Of a stretch of 64,000 nucleotides of DNA, positions 12,340 to 22,839 are shown piece after piece. The notes under the pieces are model-generated. The model saw only the letters and a list, made by a program, of their open reading frames with translations, made no database searches and had not been told where the DNA came from. Source of the DNA: Lithodes maja. Taxonomy: Eukaryota; Arthropoda; Malacostraca; Decapoda; Lithodidae. The stretch covers positions 1 through 64,000 of the forward strand of contig JBAKBP010000766.1 of assembly GCA_037953745.1 (NCBI GenBank). The letters run 5' to 3'. Numbering within the stretch: position 1 is the stretch's first letter; each line of letters begins with the position of its first letter. Both the position numbers and the translations under genes were made by a program.

Positions 12340-12693
12340 GCAGAGTTGGGTATGCCGTTTTGATTTTGGGCAAGCACGTCTACTTTATTTATTATTCAAA
12401 TATTTGTTTTGTTTCCTCGCTAGACCTCCATCAAGTTTAAAAATACTGTACATACCCAAGACCCCATTGCAATAAATGTGTAAAGTTGTTAATAGATTTA
12501 CGTCCTGATTGAAAGCCGGTTGCTCCTAAATTACAGGGTCGTTATCGCTCGCCAGAAAATAATGGACACCTAAGTAGCATAAAAGATCTTAAAATCGCTA
12601 AACTAATGGAGCGAAAATCTTAAAACCTCAAAACTAATGGGGCTAATCATGAGGGAGAAGGCCTAAGACACAAAAAACAGCCATATCCTCTTA
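12340..12693 (+). mobile_element. TTAA-MITE family copy (degenerate ends)
   Basis: Matches the MITE family best preserved at 47.0-47.9 kb. In order it shows cgctagacctccatcaagttt, attacagggtcgttatcgctcgccag, ggacacctaagtagca, aaactaatggggctaa and a degraded atcctcttag end. Non-coding. Terminal TTAA is no longer intact on this copy. Confidence 0.7.
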
Positions 12694-12769
12694 GTCTGAT
12701 TCACGAGTAAATAACATCAAGGTTATATTATACCAACCTGTTGCACAAACAAATTACCTTGGTCCGTAC

Positions 12770-12910
12770 CGGCGCCCTTCTTTTAACTTTATTCTGGCTA
12801 CTATTAAACGATTGTATTCAGTTTCAAAAGTGACCCCAGCCATTAACAGGGTTCGAACGATCTCACTTAACCCTTTTTACTACCACAGGTCCTTCTTAAG
12901 CTGCACAAAA
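12770..12910 (+). repeat. dispersed repeat R2, partial copy
   Basis: Resembles the 1-299 repeat: ttctggctactattaaacgattgtattcag and ggtccttcttaagctgcacaaaa. Its right part merges into the 57-bp tandem array, which seems to have arisen from the taatctaag portion of this repeat. Confidence 0.5.
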
Positions 12911-13252
12911 TAATCTAAGTATAGCTACAATAAACTAAAACAGAAGGGGTTATTCTTGTCATCACAATAATCTAAGTATAGCTACAATAAACTAAAACAG
13001 AAGGTGTTATTCTTGTCATCACAATAATCTAAGTATAGCTACAATAAACTAAAACAGAAGGTGTTATTCTTGTCATCACAATAATCTAAGTATAGCTACA
13101 ATAAACTAAAACAGAAGGTGTTATTCTTGTCATCACAATAATCTAAGTATAGCTACAATAAACTAAAACAGAAGGTGTTATTCTTGTCATCACAATAATC
13201 TAAGTATAGCTACAATAAACTAAAACAGAAGGTGTTATTCTTGTCATCACAA
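12911..13252 (+). repeat. 57-bp tandem repeat A, 6 copies
   Basis: Six nearly identical 57-bp units, each starting taatctaagtatagctacaa and ending tcttgtcatcacaa; the first differs by one base (gggg versus ggtg). Not coding. Confidence 0.95.
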
Positions 13253-13780
13253 TAGAGAGCTGTAGGAGTATCAGGGTAATGCCAACTGATAACGTTTCTT
13301 GCAAAGCATATTGCAACATTTGTGTTTAATAGTTCCATTATTGATATTATATATTAATGTGCAGATAAAGTACAGTCATAAATGTTTTTAATAATAGTAT
13401 TGCTATCACAATCAGAGTTCTTTCTGTGTTTTGTATTGTCCCTTGAAGTATTGTATTGCAATGTCAGTATTCCATGAATAACGACCACATAACAATTATA
13501 CTTGAATTAAATGCCACATTCATATACTGAAAATTCGAAAGTTATTTTAATTTTACAATCATATGTTGTGGTTTCGAGTGAAGGAGAGAAATGCGAGTAG
13601 AGGCCACGCAGCAAACTTGACGCGTGTGTATCCCCCACGAAAGCCAGTAGAACACTGACACACTCGCCCTCTCGGCTCTCACAGGGCTGCCTCACACTCT
13701 CCTTGCCAAGAACAGACGTCGCAAGCTGGGTTGTCTTTAGCAGGGTGTCAAACCAGAACATTTTGGCTTTAACCGCGATG
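13253..13780. other. intergenic, no supported feature
   Basis: AT-rich sequence. A minus-strand frame of 84 codons (13507-13761) exists but has no recognisable domain, start context or repeat relation, so I do not call it. Confidence 0.5.
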
Positions 13781-13781
13781 T

Positions 13782-13985
13782 ATTTTTCAATTTTATTTCA
13801 GTTGCCTTTAGACGAGTTTATGAAGCTTAATCAAGGATATGTGGAAGCTAGAAGGAATAATTGAGATAGTCAGTAATATTTTAACGATTGCACGAACCTT
13901 CCTATGCTGAATAAAACCGTCTAATAGTTGCCAGAATATAATGAAAACAAGGTCACCAGTACTGAACGGGTTAAGACTGGAATGA
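13782..13985 (+). repeat. dispersed repeat R2 copy
   Basis: Shares ttttatttcagttgcctttagacga, atgtggaagctagaagg, aattgagatagt, cgtctaatagttgccagaatataat and gggttaag with the other R2 copies. Confidence 0.5.
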
Positions 13986-14119
13986 GTATGGCAAAGAATG
14001 CAGAATATTTACATGAAGTAGCATTATTTGGGCCATTTTTATCACATCCAAGGACGTAATAAGAATTGTGAAGCATATATTTAATCCGAACATATTTTAC
14101 ACAGCTGTGGAAATGAAAA

Positions 14120-14270
14120 GAGTATAGACTGTCTCAATTAACCCTCGAACGTCCATATACCTTTCCCAATTTAACCAAAATTGTCTAATGTTAGCCAGTA
14201 TAAACCGCCGAAGTGCGTCATAATCCTCATGGGGTTTACCAGATTAGCATACAGGAAACACACGTCAAAA
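14120..14270. repeat. dispersed repeat R2, rearranged partial copy
   Basis: Contains the distinctive gtgcgtcataatcctcatgg right part on the + strand but the gtctcaattaaccct part in reverse orientation, so the copy is rearranged internally. Followed by a poly(A) run at about 14330-14355. Confidence 0.45.
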
Positions 14271-14478
14271 TTATGAAAGGGTTATCTAGCTTATCGTGTC
14301 TGCAAGGTAAGAATTAATCATGTATATGCAAAAAAAAAAAAAAAAAAAAAAAAAAGTGTCCTGCCAGCCTTCCTGCGTTGAATGTTATGTTTGCTGTTGA
14401 ATATATAATTGCGCACCAGTGATCCCATGTATCGGTTTGCATGTGGTGGAGGATAGAAAGATGGATGGATAGATAGAT

Positions 14479-14480
<2 letters not shown>

Positions 14481-14553
<73 letters not shown>

Positions 14554-14580
14554 AAAAAAGACAGAGAGAGAGAGCGAGAG
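14481..14580. repeat. (GA)n microsatellite
   Basis: A long GA dinucleotide run with a short gggagggaaaaaag interruption, preceded by a short GATA run (14462-14480). Confidence 0.95.
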
Positions 14581-14895
14581 AGTAATCTAACAATAACGCC
14601 TGTATACCTTTGTTAATCAGCTGTATTAATATTATAACACGGTTTTGTTAGATATAAACTAAATGATGTTAGATGTTAGACTAAACATTTGTTAGTCCAA
14701 CATCAAGTATAGTAGTGTCATAAAGCTAGACTACAGGTTATGGAGCATCATAAACAACTTGGTTGAGACCGAGAACATTCAGTCTTCTACTGTACCTCTC
14801 ACTTCTCAGCTTGTTCTTCCTCTGTCCAATTGCTCTTCTTTCTTACTTTACTCCAGCCATCTGGTCTGGAGCATCACTACCTAAGATTGAATAAC

Positions 14896-15225
14896 GGTGA
14901 GATGGTGGAGTTTTCTGACCCTCTTTTCCCTCATCTTTAACCCCATTAGTTTTCAGATTATAATACGTTCGGCCCATTACTTTGGCGATTTTAAGACCTT
15001 TCGCCCCATTTCTTTGTCAAGAGTAAGACCTTTCGTAACATTTAGGTGTCGATATTTCCTAGCGAGTGATAGCAAACCTTAAATTTAGGACAAATGTCCA
15101 AATTTATCTAAAAGAGGGATTTTTTTTTTTTTTTTTTTGTATAAGCTTGATGGAGGTTTAGGGATGACACTAAAAATAATAAATATATTGACAGATGGAG
15201 CCATATAAAAAATCTCCCCCCTTAA
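14896..15225 (-). mobile_element. TTAA-MITE family copy, minus orientation
   Basis: Reverse-oriented member of the MITE family: ccccattagttttcagat, cgccccatttctttgtc, taggtgtcgat, cctagcgagtgatag, gatggaggtttaggga, ending ctcccccctTAA at 15225. A poly(T) run (15120-15138) interrupts it. It abuts an oppositely oriented copy, sharing the TTAA. Confidence 0.75.
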
Positions 15226-15585
15226 CGCGAGATGGGTCGTTTATATTTGTTCATTTATGTATTTTGTATTATTGTATTAGTTACTCTCTAGACCTCCAAC
15301 AAGCTTAAAAAAACACCCGCACAAGACGCTCTTTCGTGATAAATTTGTACATTTTTCGAAAGAAAAAATTTCCCGGCCTAAGGCCGGTTTATCTTAAATA
15401 ACAGGCTCGCTATCGCTCGCCAGGAAAAATTCAACACCTAAATGACACGAAAAGTCTACATATTGACGAAGAAACGTCTTAAAATTGCCAAACTAATGAG
15501 TCAAACGTCATAAAATCTGAAAACAAATGGGGCTAAACATAAGGAAGAAGGGGGAGCAGATAAACGGCCCATCTCCTCTCAAGTT
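15222..15585 (+). mobile_element. TTAA-MITE family copy, plus orientation
   Basis: Starts at ttaacgcgagatgggtc and runs through ctctctagacctccaacaagc, cccggcctaaggccgg, aggctcgctatcgctcgccagg, acacctaaatgacacga and aaatggggctaaacat to cggcccatctcc. With the preceding copy it forms a back-to-back inverted pair of about 690 bp. Confidence 0.8.
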
Positions 15586-15609
15586 GCATACGTATTTTCC
15601 AACATATGA

Positions 15610-16569
15610 ATATTGTAAGCGTATCTCCACATTCATAATATGCAGGAGACAGTACCTATAGTCTGTTTATTGTAAGAGTATCTCCACATTCATAATATGC
15701 AGGAGACAGTACCTATAGTCTGTTTATTGTAAGAGTATCTCCACATTCATAATATGCAGGAGACAGTACCTATAGTCTGTTTATTGTAAGAGTATCTCCA
15801 CATTCATAATATGCAGGAGACATTACCTATAGTCTGTTTATTGTAAGAGTATCTCCACATTCATAATATGCAGGAGACATTACCTATAGTCTGTTTATTG
15901 TAAGAGTATCTCCACATTCATAATATGCAGGAGACAGTACCTATAGTCTGTTTATTGTAAGAGTATCTCCACATTCATAATATGCAGGAGACATTACCTA
16001 TAGTCTGTTTATTGTAAGAGTATCTCCACATTCATAATATGCAGGAGACATTACCTATAGTATGTTTATTGTAAGAGTATCTCCACATTCATAATATGCA
16101 GGAGACAGTACCTATAGTCTGTTTATTGTAAGAGTATCTCCACATTCATAATATGCAGGAGACAGTACCTATAGTCTGTTTATTGTAAGAGTATCTCCAC
16201 ATTCATAATATGCAGGAGACAGTACCTATAGTCTGTTTATTGTAAGAGTATCTCCACATTCATAATATGCAGGAGACAGTACCTATAGTCTGTTTATTGT
16301 AAGAGTATCTCCACATTCATAATATGCAGGAGACATTACCTATAGTCTGTTTATTGTAAGAGTATCTCCACATTCATAATATGCAGGAGACAGTACCTAT
16401 AGTCTGTTTATTGTAAGAGTATCTCCACATTCATAATATGCAGGAGACATTACCTATAGTCTGTTCATTGTAAGAGTATCTCCACATTCATAATATGCAG
16501 GAGACATTACCTATAGTCTGTTTATTGTAAGAGTATCTCCACATTCATAATATGCAGGAGACATTACCT
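15610..16569 (+). repeat. 57-bp tandem repeat B (about 17 copies), left part
   Basis: Units of 57 bp: tgtttattgtaagagtatct, ccacattcataatatgcagg, agaca(g/t)tacctatagtc. The only common variation is gacagtacc versus gacattacc. The array is interrupted by the LINE at 16570-20186 and resumes afterwards. Confidence 0.95.
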
Positions 16570-16772
16570 TCTGTCTTTTTCTCCTTCTGCATCTCTAATT
16601 TTTTCAAATGGCGTAGGGATGCGGCGACCCCAACGCCCGCCACTTTCTGGTGCAGGTAGCCTCCTCTGTGGTGGAGGGGTGAGAAATTTCCACCACCGCT
16701 TTTCTCCGGTGAGACGTAGAAGTCGGCTAAAGGGGATCGGGGGCGGGGGGCCTGGTATCCTTCTCCCCTTAA

Positions 16773-17694
16773 ATTAATCTAACAAAAAAACGAGACAGAG
16801 ATAGGGGCGAGGGAACGCGTTCGTGGTCCCGGACCCTGAGAGTAGGAGCTTTGAATGTGCGTGGATGTGGTGCGAGTGAGAAGCGAGAGGATATTGGAAG
16901 GTTATTTGAAAGAAGGATGTATGATGTCCTTGCACTGAATGAAACAAAGATGAAAGGAGAGGGAGAAGTGGATTTTGGAAACGTGATCGGTAGAAAGTCT
17001 GGAGTAGACGAGGGAGTCAGGGGGAAAGAAGGAGTGGCTATTATTGTGAAGGAGGAGTTGAGAGAGTTTATAAAAAGAGTGGAAAGAGGTGTCATCAAGG
17101 CTAATGTGGGTGAGAATGCGGTTTAAGGGTGAAAGGTGGGTTTTTGTAAGTGCGTATGGACCAGGAAGTGAAAGAGAGTTAGACGAGGTAGAGGGTTTCT
17201 GGGAGGATTTGAGAGATTGTCTGCAAGGGTTTGATGAAAATGAAAATGTTATAGTTTTAGGGGACCTAAATGCTAGGGTAGGAAATGAGCCTGTTGAGGG
17301 AGTCATCGGTAGTTTTGGTGTGGATGGTGTAAACGAGAGTGGAGAAAGACTGAAAAATGTATGTGAAGAGTGTAGATTGAGTGTAGGTAATACGTTCTTC
17401 AAAAAAAGGCGTATACACAAGTACACCTGGCATAGACTTGTGAGGGGAGAGACTGTAGAGAGGGCATTGATGGATTATGTGCTGGTGACAAGGGAAAGAT
17501 TGTGTAGACTGCTGGATGTGAATGTGATGAGAGGTGAGGCGGAGGGTATGTCAGATCATTACCTGGTGGAGGGAAAGCTAAGAGTTAAGAGTTACAGGAG
17601 AATAAGAGACAAGCGTGAAGTAAGAGAGGTAATAAAAGTTAGTGAGTTAGAGAAGAGTGAAAAAGAGAGGGAAGTACAAGGAAAGACTAAATGA
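16773..17694 (+). pseudogene. LINE endonuclease domain, frameshifted
   Basis: Endonuclease part of the LINE polyprotein in two frames. The first (open 16773-17126) gives TLRVGALNVRG and VLALNETKMKGEGE, carrying the conserved Asn and the catalytic Glu of the exonuclease-endonuclease-phosphatase fold. The second (17089-17694) gives WVFVSAYGPGS, VLGDLNARVG (GDxN motif) and, near the end, MSDHYLVEGKLRV (SDH motif). All four signature blocks are therefore present, but a frameshift at about 17.10 kb separates the first two from the last two, and a second at about 17.65-17.69 kb separates the endonuclease from the RT. No AUG precedes the first block in frame. The copy is inactive as it stands. Confidence 0.85.
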
Positions 17695-19792
17695 AAAGTG
17701 GATGGAAGTGAGAGAGATGGAAGAGAGAGAAGTAGAGATTGAATGGCAACAGTTTAAGGAAGGAGTGAAAGCAAGTGCAGAGGTAGTATGCGGCAAAAGG
17801 AAAGTAGGAGGCAGAGGTATCAGGAAGGGAAGCGAGTGGTGGAATGATACGGTGAGAAAGGCAGTTGAGGAGAAGAGACAGTGTTTTGAGAGGGTTTTAC
17901 AGGATGGTAGTGTTGAGGTATGGGAGAGGTACAAGGAGAAAAGGAGAGAGGCAAAACGGAAAATTAGAGAAGCGAAGAAAGATGCAAACGAAAGGTGGGG
18001 CCAAAGGCTGAGTGAGAATTTTGAAGAACGAAAGAAGATGTTCTGGAAGGAGGTAAATAAAGTAAGGAAAGGAGGACAAAAGAGGGAAGAGTCAGTGAAA
18101 GATGAAAATGGAGAATTACTAGTGGAACCAGTTGAAGTGAGGAAAAGATATGCCGAGTATTTTGAATCTTTGTTAAATACAAGAGATGGAAGAGAAGCAG
18201 TGATTGAAGCAGAGGTGGATGGAGATAGGTTACCCAGGCCACCCAGGTGGCAGGGAATGAATGAAAGGATTGAGGAAAATGAGGTGAAAGAAGCAGTGAA
18301 ACAAATGAGAGCGGGAAAAGCAGAAGGTTTGGATGGTATTGCTGTGGAGTGTATAAAGAAGGGTGGAGATGTGATAATAGATTGGTTGGTGAGACTTTTC
18401 AATGTGTGCTTTGCTGTGTCAATGGTACCAATAGACTGGAAGAGTGCATGTATTGTGCCGTTGTACAAGGGGAAGGGAGATCGGCAGGAGTGTTCAAGTT
18501 ATAGAGGTATTAGTTTATTGTCAGTGGTTGGAAAGCTGTATGGCAGGGTGTTGATAGAGAGGATAATAAAGTGTACGGAAGTTGCAATAGGAGAAGAACA
18601 GTGCGGTTTTAGGAGGGGAAGAGGGTGCGTGGATCAGATGTTTGCAGTAAGACAGTTATGCGAGAAGTATTTAGAGAAGCATAAGGAGATATTTTGGGCT
18701 TTTATGGACTTGGAAAAAGCGTATGATCGTGTGGACCGTGAAGCAATGTGGAAGGTGTTAAGGATTTATGAAATAGGAGGAAATTTGTTAGAAGCAGTTA
18801 AGAGTTTTTATGAAGGGAGCAGAGCATGTGTGAGAGTAGGAAATGGTGAGTTGAGTGAATGGTTTGAGGTAAAGGTAGGTTTGCGACAGGGTTGTGTAAT
18901 GTCACCATGGCTGTTTAATATGTTTATGGATGGTGTGGTGAGGGAGGTGAAAAGGAGAACTATGGGAAGAGGATTGGGTTTAGTAGGAAAGAATGGTAGA
19001 GATTGGGAGTTGAATCAGTTGCTGTTCGCTGATGACACAGCATTGGTGGCGGATTCTGATGAGAAACTGCAGCAGGTAGTCAAAGAGTTTGGTGTGGTTT
19101 GTGGAAGGAGGAAACTGAAGGTGAACGTCAATAAAAGTAAAGTAATGGTGTGTAATAGGGGAGAGCATAGGGTGAATCTAGATGTGAGGCTGGATGGGGA
19201 AATATTGGAACAAGTAGAGTGTTTTAAATATCTAGGAGGAACAATAAGCAGGAGTGGAGGTATGGAAGTGGAGGTAAAACAGAGAGTGTGTGAAGGAAGG
19301 AAGGTTTTCGGAGCAATGGGAAGTATGTGGAAGACGAGAAATCTCGGAGTGAAAGTAAAAAGTGCACTGTATCAAGGAATTGTTGTGCCAACAGTGATGC
19401 ATGGGGCTGAGACATGGGCTCTGAAGAAAAAGGAGAAAAGAGGGCTGGATGTGATGGAGATGAGCTGCTTGAGGAGTATGTGTGGAGTTACTCGTAGAGA
19501 CAGATTGAGGAATGAAGAGATACGTAGGAGAGTGGGGCAGCAGGAACATTTGTCAGCCAGAGTGGACAGAAGGGTGCTGAGCTGGTATGGTCATGTTGAA
19601 CGAATGGGAGATGAAAGGCTTACAAAGAGAATATGTGAGTCAGATACAAGGGGAGATAGAAGGGCAGGAAGACCCCCATTGAGATGGAGAGACTGTGTAA
19701 GAAAGGCTTTGGATGATAGAGGAATGACTATAGATCAGGCAGGGGAAGTGGTGGTGGACAAGAGTGAATGGAGAATGCTTGTGAATAGTTGA
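17657..19792 (+). CDS. LINE reverse transcriptase region (711 codons)
   Basis: Reverse transcriptase of the RTE-like LINE, which copies element RNA at the nicked target. Visible blocks with approximate residue numbers: KAEGLDGIAVECIK (215), GFRRGRGCVDQMFAV (316), FMDLEKAYDRVDR (348), GLRQGCVMSPWLFN (408), LLFADDTALVADS with the catalytic Asp pair (456) and KLKVNVNKSKVMV (483). The C-terminal landmarks are VPTVMHGAETWAL (577) and SWYGHVERMGDERLTKR (641), with an arginine-rich GDRRAGRPPLRWRDCVRK close to the end. The first codons lie in the frameshift zone, so the true translation would start upstream in the endonuclease. The stop is at 19790-19792; a 375-bp 3' region and the TAGA tail follow. 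Confidence 0.9.
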   Translation: MKKRGKYKERLNEKWMEVREMEEREVEIEWQQFKEGVKASAEVVCGKRKVGGRGIRKGSEWWNDTVRKAVEEKRQCFERVLQDGSVEVWERYKEKRREAKRKIREAKKDANERWGQRLSENFEERKKMFWKEVNKVRKGGQKREESVKDENGELLVEPVEVRKRYAEYFESLLNTRDGREAVIEAEVDGDRLPRPPRWQGMNERIEENEVKEAVKQMRAGKAEGLDGIAVECIKKGGDVIIDWLVRLFNVCFAVSMVPIDWKSACIVPLYKGKGDRQECSSYRGISLLSVVGKLYGRVLIERIIKCTEVAIGEEQCGFRRGRGCVDQMFAVRQLCEKYLEKHKEIFWAFMDLEKAYDRVDREAMWKVLRIYEIGGNLLEAVKSFYEGSRACVRVGNGELSEWFEVKVGLRQGCVMSPWLFNMFMDGVVREVKRRTMGRGLGLVGKNGRDWELNQLLFADDTALVADSDEKLQQVVKEFGVVCGRRKLKVNVNKSKVMVCNRGEHRVNLDVRLDGEILEQVECFKYLGGTISRSGGMEVEVKQRVCEGRKVFGAMGSMWKTRNLGVKVKSALYQGIVVPTVMHGAETWALKKKEKRGLDVMEMSCLRSMCGVTRRDRLRNEEIRRRVGQQEHLSARVDRRVLSWYGHVERMGDERLTKRICESDTRGDRRAGRPPLRWRDCVRKALDDRGMTIDQAGEVVVDKSEWRMLVNS

Positions 19793-20186
19793 GTGAACAC
19801 GTGGTCATTTGGAGTAAGGGGTCGGGCGCAAGTTGGACTAGATAATAGTCCATCAGGCGCCTGGCCCGGGGAGACGATTAATATGAAGGGTGTGCCTGGA
19901 AGTGTGGTGGGAGGGCTTGTGGCTTTGGCTCCGCTGCATGTCTGCCTGCCGAGATCGGAACCTCTCCGGGTGGTCAGGGGCCGGGGGAGTGCTGGAGCGA
20001 CCTTGGTAACCCTGGTCTCTGGGTCTTCTCCTGGGTGACCTGGATGTGTGAGAGTTTGTGTTTTTTATCTGTGTTTATTTTTTGTTTTATGATGTTTTTG
20101 TGTTTTCCCTGTTCTTGCTCTGTCTTGAGTCGGCTACCCCCAAAATGGGGATTGGGCCTGAGCATATAGATAGATAGATAGATAGA

Positions 20187-20350
20187 TCTCCACATTCATA
20201 ATATGCAGGAGACAGTACCTATAGTCTGTTTATTGTAAGAGTATCTCCACATTCATAATATGCAGGAGACATTACCTATAGTCTGTTTATTGTAAGAGTA
20301 TCTCCACATTCATAATATGCAGGAGACATTACCTATAGTCTGTTTATCTC
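20187..20350 (+). repeat. 57-bp tandem repeat B, right part (about 3 copies)
   Basis: Same unit and orientation as 15610-16569, resuming directly after the LINE tail at atctccacattcataat. This places the LINE insertion inside a pre-existing array. Confidence 0.95.
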
Positions 20351-20395
20351 CAGCTGGCGATAAATACAATCCCTTAGCAGATCATTGTTCAAGAC

Positions 20396-20625
20396 TTAAC
20401 CTTTTCAAGATCCGATTCGCGTTTCTTTTCTGTTTTCTGGTTATCATTAATCTATTATATTCACAATCGGAAGGGTATATGGAAGTCAGAGGGTTAAATG
20501 AGATAGTTTTTACCCATATAGCTTCAACAGATCCTTCGTAAACAGTCTAAGATCGTCTACTGATAGCGAGAATAAAATGTCAAAATGCGTCATCATCTTC
20601 AAAGGGTTAATGGATAAATATGCAA
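20396..20625 (+). repeat. dispersed repeat R2 copy
   Basis: Contains gttttctggttatcattaatc, atggaagtcagagggttaaatgagatag, agatccttcgtaa, gatcgtctactgatagc and atgcgtcatcatcttcaaagggttaa, matching copy 1 over most of its length. Confidence 0.55.
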
Positions 20626-21137
20626 CCATGCCCTATTCCAAGTGACTATGTCCAAACTCTTGCACGTTAACCTCTATAACTTTCAAACAACTAGAGTAAT
20701 CGCGCTTATATGTCCACCATTTAGGAAGAGTCAGCCAGGGAATAGGTGTGGAATTCTACAGCCCATTTGTTCTAGCCCTTTTTGAGTTATAAAGAATAGG
20801 GTTCACGATTTCTGGCCTACCTATGTGGAACAGGGCATAGTATGTCTTTGCACAATAGAAATGCCAAGTTTTTATAATTAACAACAAATGTCATCATAAA
20901 GTCTTCAAAATAGCTGAATAATCAAAATGGAGACCTACCACTTTACCGTCAGCTGAAAAGAAACAGAGTACGGTATATTAAATAATAAAAGTAGATGGCA
21001 TGAGAGTATGGGAGTCCGAGATGATGAGACAATGATGAGACCTGAGCAACTTGGCAGACAGCAACACGGGAGCTCTTGTTTGGTAGGACAGACTTGCATC
21101 CCTACAGTTGAAGACCCAGTAATTCTGTATACTGTAT
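20626..21137. other. intergenic, no supported feature
   Basis: No open frame worth calling and no match to other parts of the window noticed. Confidence 0.5.
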
Positions 21138-21450
21138 ATCCTTGAGGGAGGGTTTCCTGGCCACCTGGTCACGCATGTTTAGACCCGTTAGTTTCCAGAT
21201 TTTAATACATTTGACCCATTAGTTTGGCAAGATTAAGACCTTTCGTGTCATGTATGTGTCAACATTCTCCTGGCGAGCGATAACGAGCCTGCAATTTAGA
21301 AAAAATCAGCCTTCGGCCGGTGCATTTTGCTACCAAAAAATGCACAAATTAATTTCAAAGGGAGGTCTTGGGGATATTTTATTTAACCATGATGGAGGTC
21401 TAGGGAGGACACTGGAAAACAAGTTAAAATAAATAAGAATTCCCCTTTAA
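21138..21450 (-). mobile_element. TTAA-MITE family copy, minus orientation
   Basis: Reverse-oriented MITE: gacccgttagtttccagatt, tttgacccattagtttggc, cctggcgagcgataacgagcc, cagccttcggccgg, gatggaggtctaggga, ending tcccctttaa at 21450. Confidence 0.75.
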
Positions 21451-21815
21451 GACTTTGTCATGATAAATGATTGCATCTACAATCTACGCAAAGGCTATTT
21501 GTGAAAGGTAGTTGGACTGTACAGGCTAAATCTATATGCCGAAACCCTCAGGAAATTCGGCTGTGGCGTGACATTATATATTGTATTTGAATTCAGAACA
21601 TAAATTTACTGACGTCCCAAATATAAGAAATATAATACAAACCAACAAACCTCTTGATAATCACAGACTTTTTAGCGATTGATGTTCTGTGAAATGAGCA
21701 GAATAACCTTTTTCATATCGTATATAATATTGAGACTGTAAACAATAGAATACTTAATGATGAACAGCGAAGTGGAAGCTACTAATATAAGCTCTGCCTA
21801 CACTATGAGCCAAGG
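21451..21815. other. intergenic, no supported feature
   Basis: AT-rich sequence with no supported gene or repeat. Confidence 0.5.
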
Positions 21816-22192
21816 TTAAGGTGGGATGAGCGCATACATTTGCTCATATAGGCCTACCTGTATATATTTTGTTATGATTTGTTGTTAGTTTCCTCCCTAG
21901 GCCTCCCCCAAGTGTTCCAAAATCACATCCTATGATCCTCCTTCAGGATATATTTGTACATTTTTCAATAGATTTTTTTCCCAGCAAAAGGCCGTTTCCT
22001 CTTAAATTACAGGTTCGTTGCGAACCTTTTTCGCCAGGAAAAAATCGACACCTAAATGACACGAACATTCTTAATATTGACAGAAATTGAGCGAAAGGTT
22101 TAAAATCCGCCAAACTATTGGGCCAAACGTCTTAAAATTGTGTTAAACATGAGGAAGAAGGGGGACCAGAGAAGCGACCCATCTCCCCATAA
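21816..22192 (+). mobile_element. TTAA-MITE family copy, plus orientation
   Basis: Begins ttaaggtgggatgagc and ends gacccatctccccataag. Internal landmarks: cctccctaggcctccccca, cccagcaaaaggccg, ttaaattacaggttcg, cgacacctaaatgacacgaa, ttgagcgaaagg, gaggaagaaggggga. Confidence 0.8.
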
Positions 22193-22239
22193 GCTGCAAC
22201 ACTTATAGTAAAAACTGAAAATTGTTGGCCATTCCGCAA

Positions 22240-22460
22240 TAACTGTTTCTGTACAGGCGACGTATTTTTAATTTGATTTCAGCTACATTTAAACGCTTTT
22301 GTCCAGTTTAAGAAGGACCTGTGGTAGTAAAAAGGGTTAAAGGAGATAGTTCGAAGCCTGTTGACTGCTGGAAGCCCTATATAAAATAAATAAAATCATC
22401 TGATATTAGTCAGAATATAGTTAAAACAACGGCACCGATAATGTATGGGTTATGAATTGA
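22240..22460 (+). repeat. dispersed repeat R2 copy
   Basis: Shares tttgatttcagctacatttaaacgct, aggacctgtgg, gggttaaaggagatag, catctgatattagtcagaatatag and gggttatgaattg with the other R2 copies. Confidence 0.5.
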
Positions 22461-22524
22461 ATCATTATAAGCCTTTGATGTGGCCTACTACATTACTCCC
22501 AGTATTAAATGTTATATACTGTAT

Positions 22525-22839
22525 GTACACTCGGATACCATAGTCTCTAGCCCACCCCACTCTGGCAAAAGGTGAAGCCAGGACCCTTTCTGGATGGTGG
22601 CCCACAGTGATGGTGAGGGGTGGGGTTTGAGAGAGAGAGCAACACACAAACGAGCACAGTGTGAAGCATTTGAAGACTTCGAATCCTGTCCCAAATGCTT
22701 CACGCTGTGTTCGTGTGTGCGTTTGTCTCTCTCCCAAACCCCAGCCGTAACTATCACTGTGGGCCACCGTCCAGAAAGGGTCCTGGCCTCATCTCGTGCC
22801 AGAGTGGGGTGGGCTGGAGACTATGGTATCCGAGTGTAC
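22525..22839. mobile_element. foldback palindrome, two 148-bp arms
   Basis: Left arm 22525-22672 and right arm 22692-22839 are near-perfect inverted copies (outer ends gtacactcggatacc and ggtatccgagtgtac; inner ends gaagcatttg and caaatgcttc), separated by only 19 bp. The arms differ at a modest number of positions. The inversion stops sharply at both outer ends. Because each strand carries the same arm, related open frames appear on both strands (minus 22465-22767, plus 22594-22875); neither is a credible gene. Likely a foldback or MITE-type element. Confidence 0.85.

Larger units (their letters stand above)
16570..20186 (+). mobile_element. near full-length RTE-like LINE
   Basis: A 3.6-kb insertion into the 57-bp array. 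It has a GC-richer 5' untranslated leader (16570-16770), an apurinic-type endonuclease region, a reverse transcriptase region, a 3' untranslated region and a TAGA tetranucleotide tail (20167-20186). The same tail is on the fragment at 10.3-11.04 kb. The endonuclease region is broken by two frameshifts (about 17.1 and 17.65 kb); the RT frame is intact for 711 codons. The exact target duplication cannot be read because the target itself is tandem. RTE-like placement rests on the endonuclease-RT order in one ORF, the absence of a zinc-knuckle ORF1 and the microsatellite 3' end; it is inferred. Confidence 0.88.

Noticed and set aside
11622..12475. Ser/Asp-rich, Met/Val-rich and His/Thr-rich frames
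   Set aside because: All arise from one GAT/AGT simple-repeat tract read in different frames and strands.
12911..16569. CRISPR-like regular arrays (57-bp units)
   Set aside because: The units are contiguous and identical along their whole length with no unique spacers, and the context is eukaryotic retroelement DNA.
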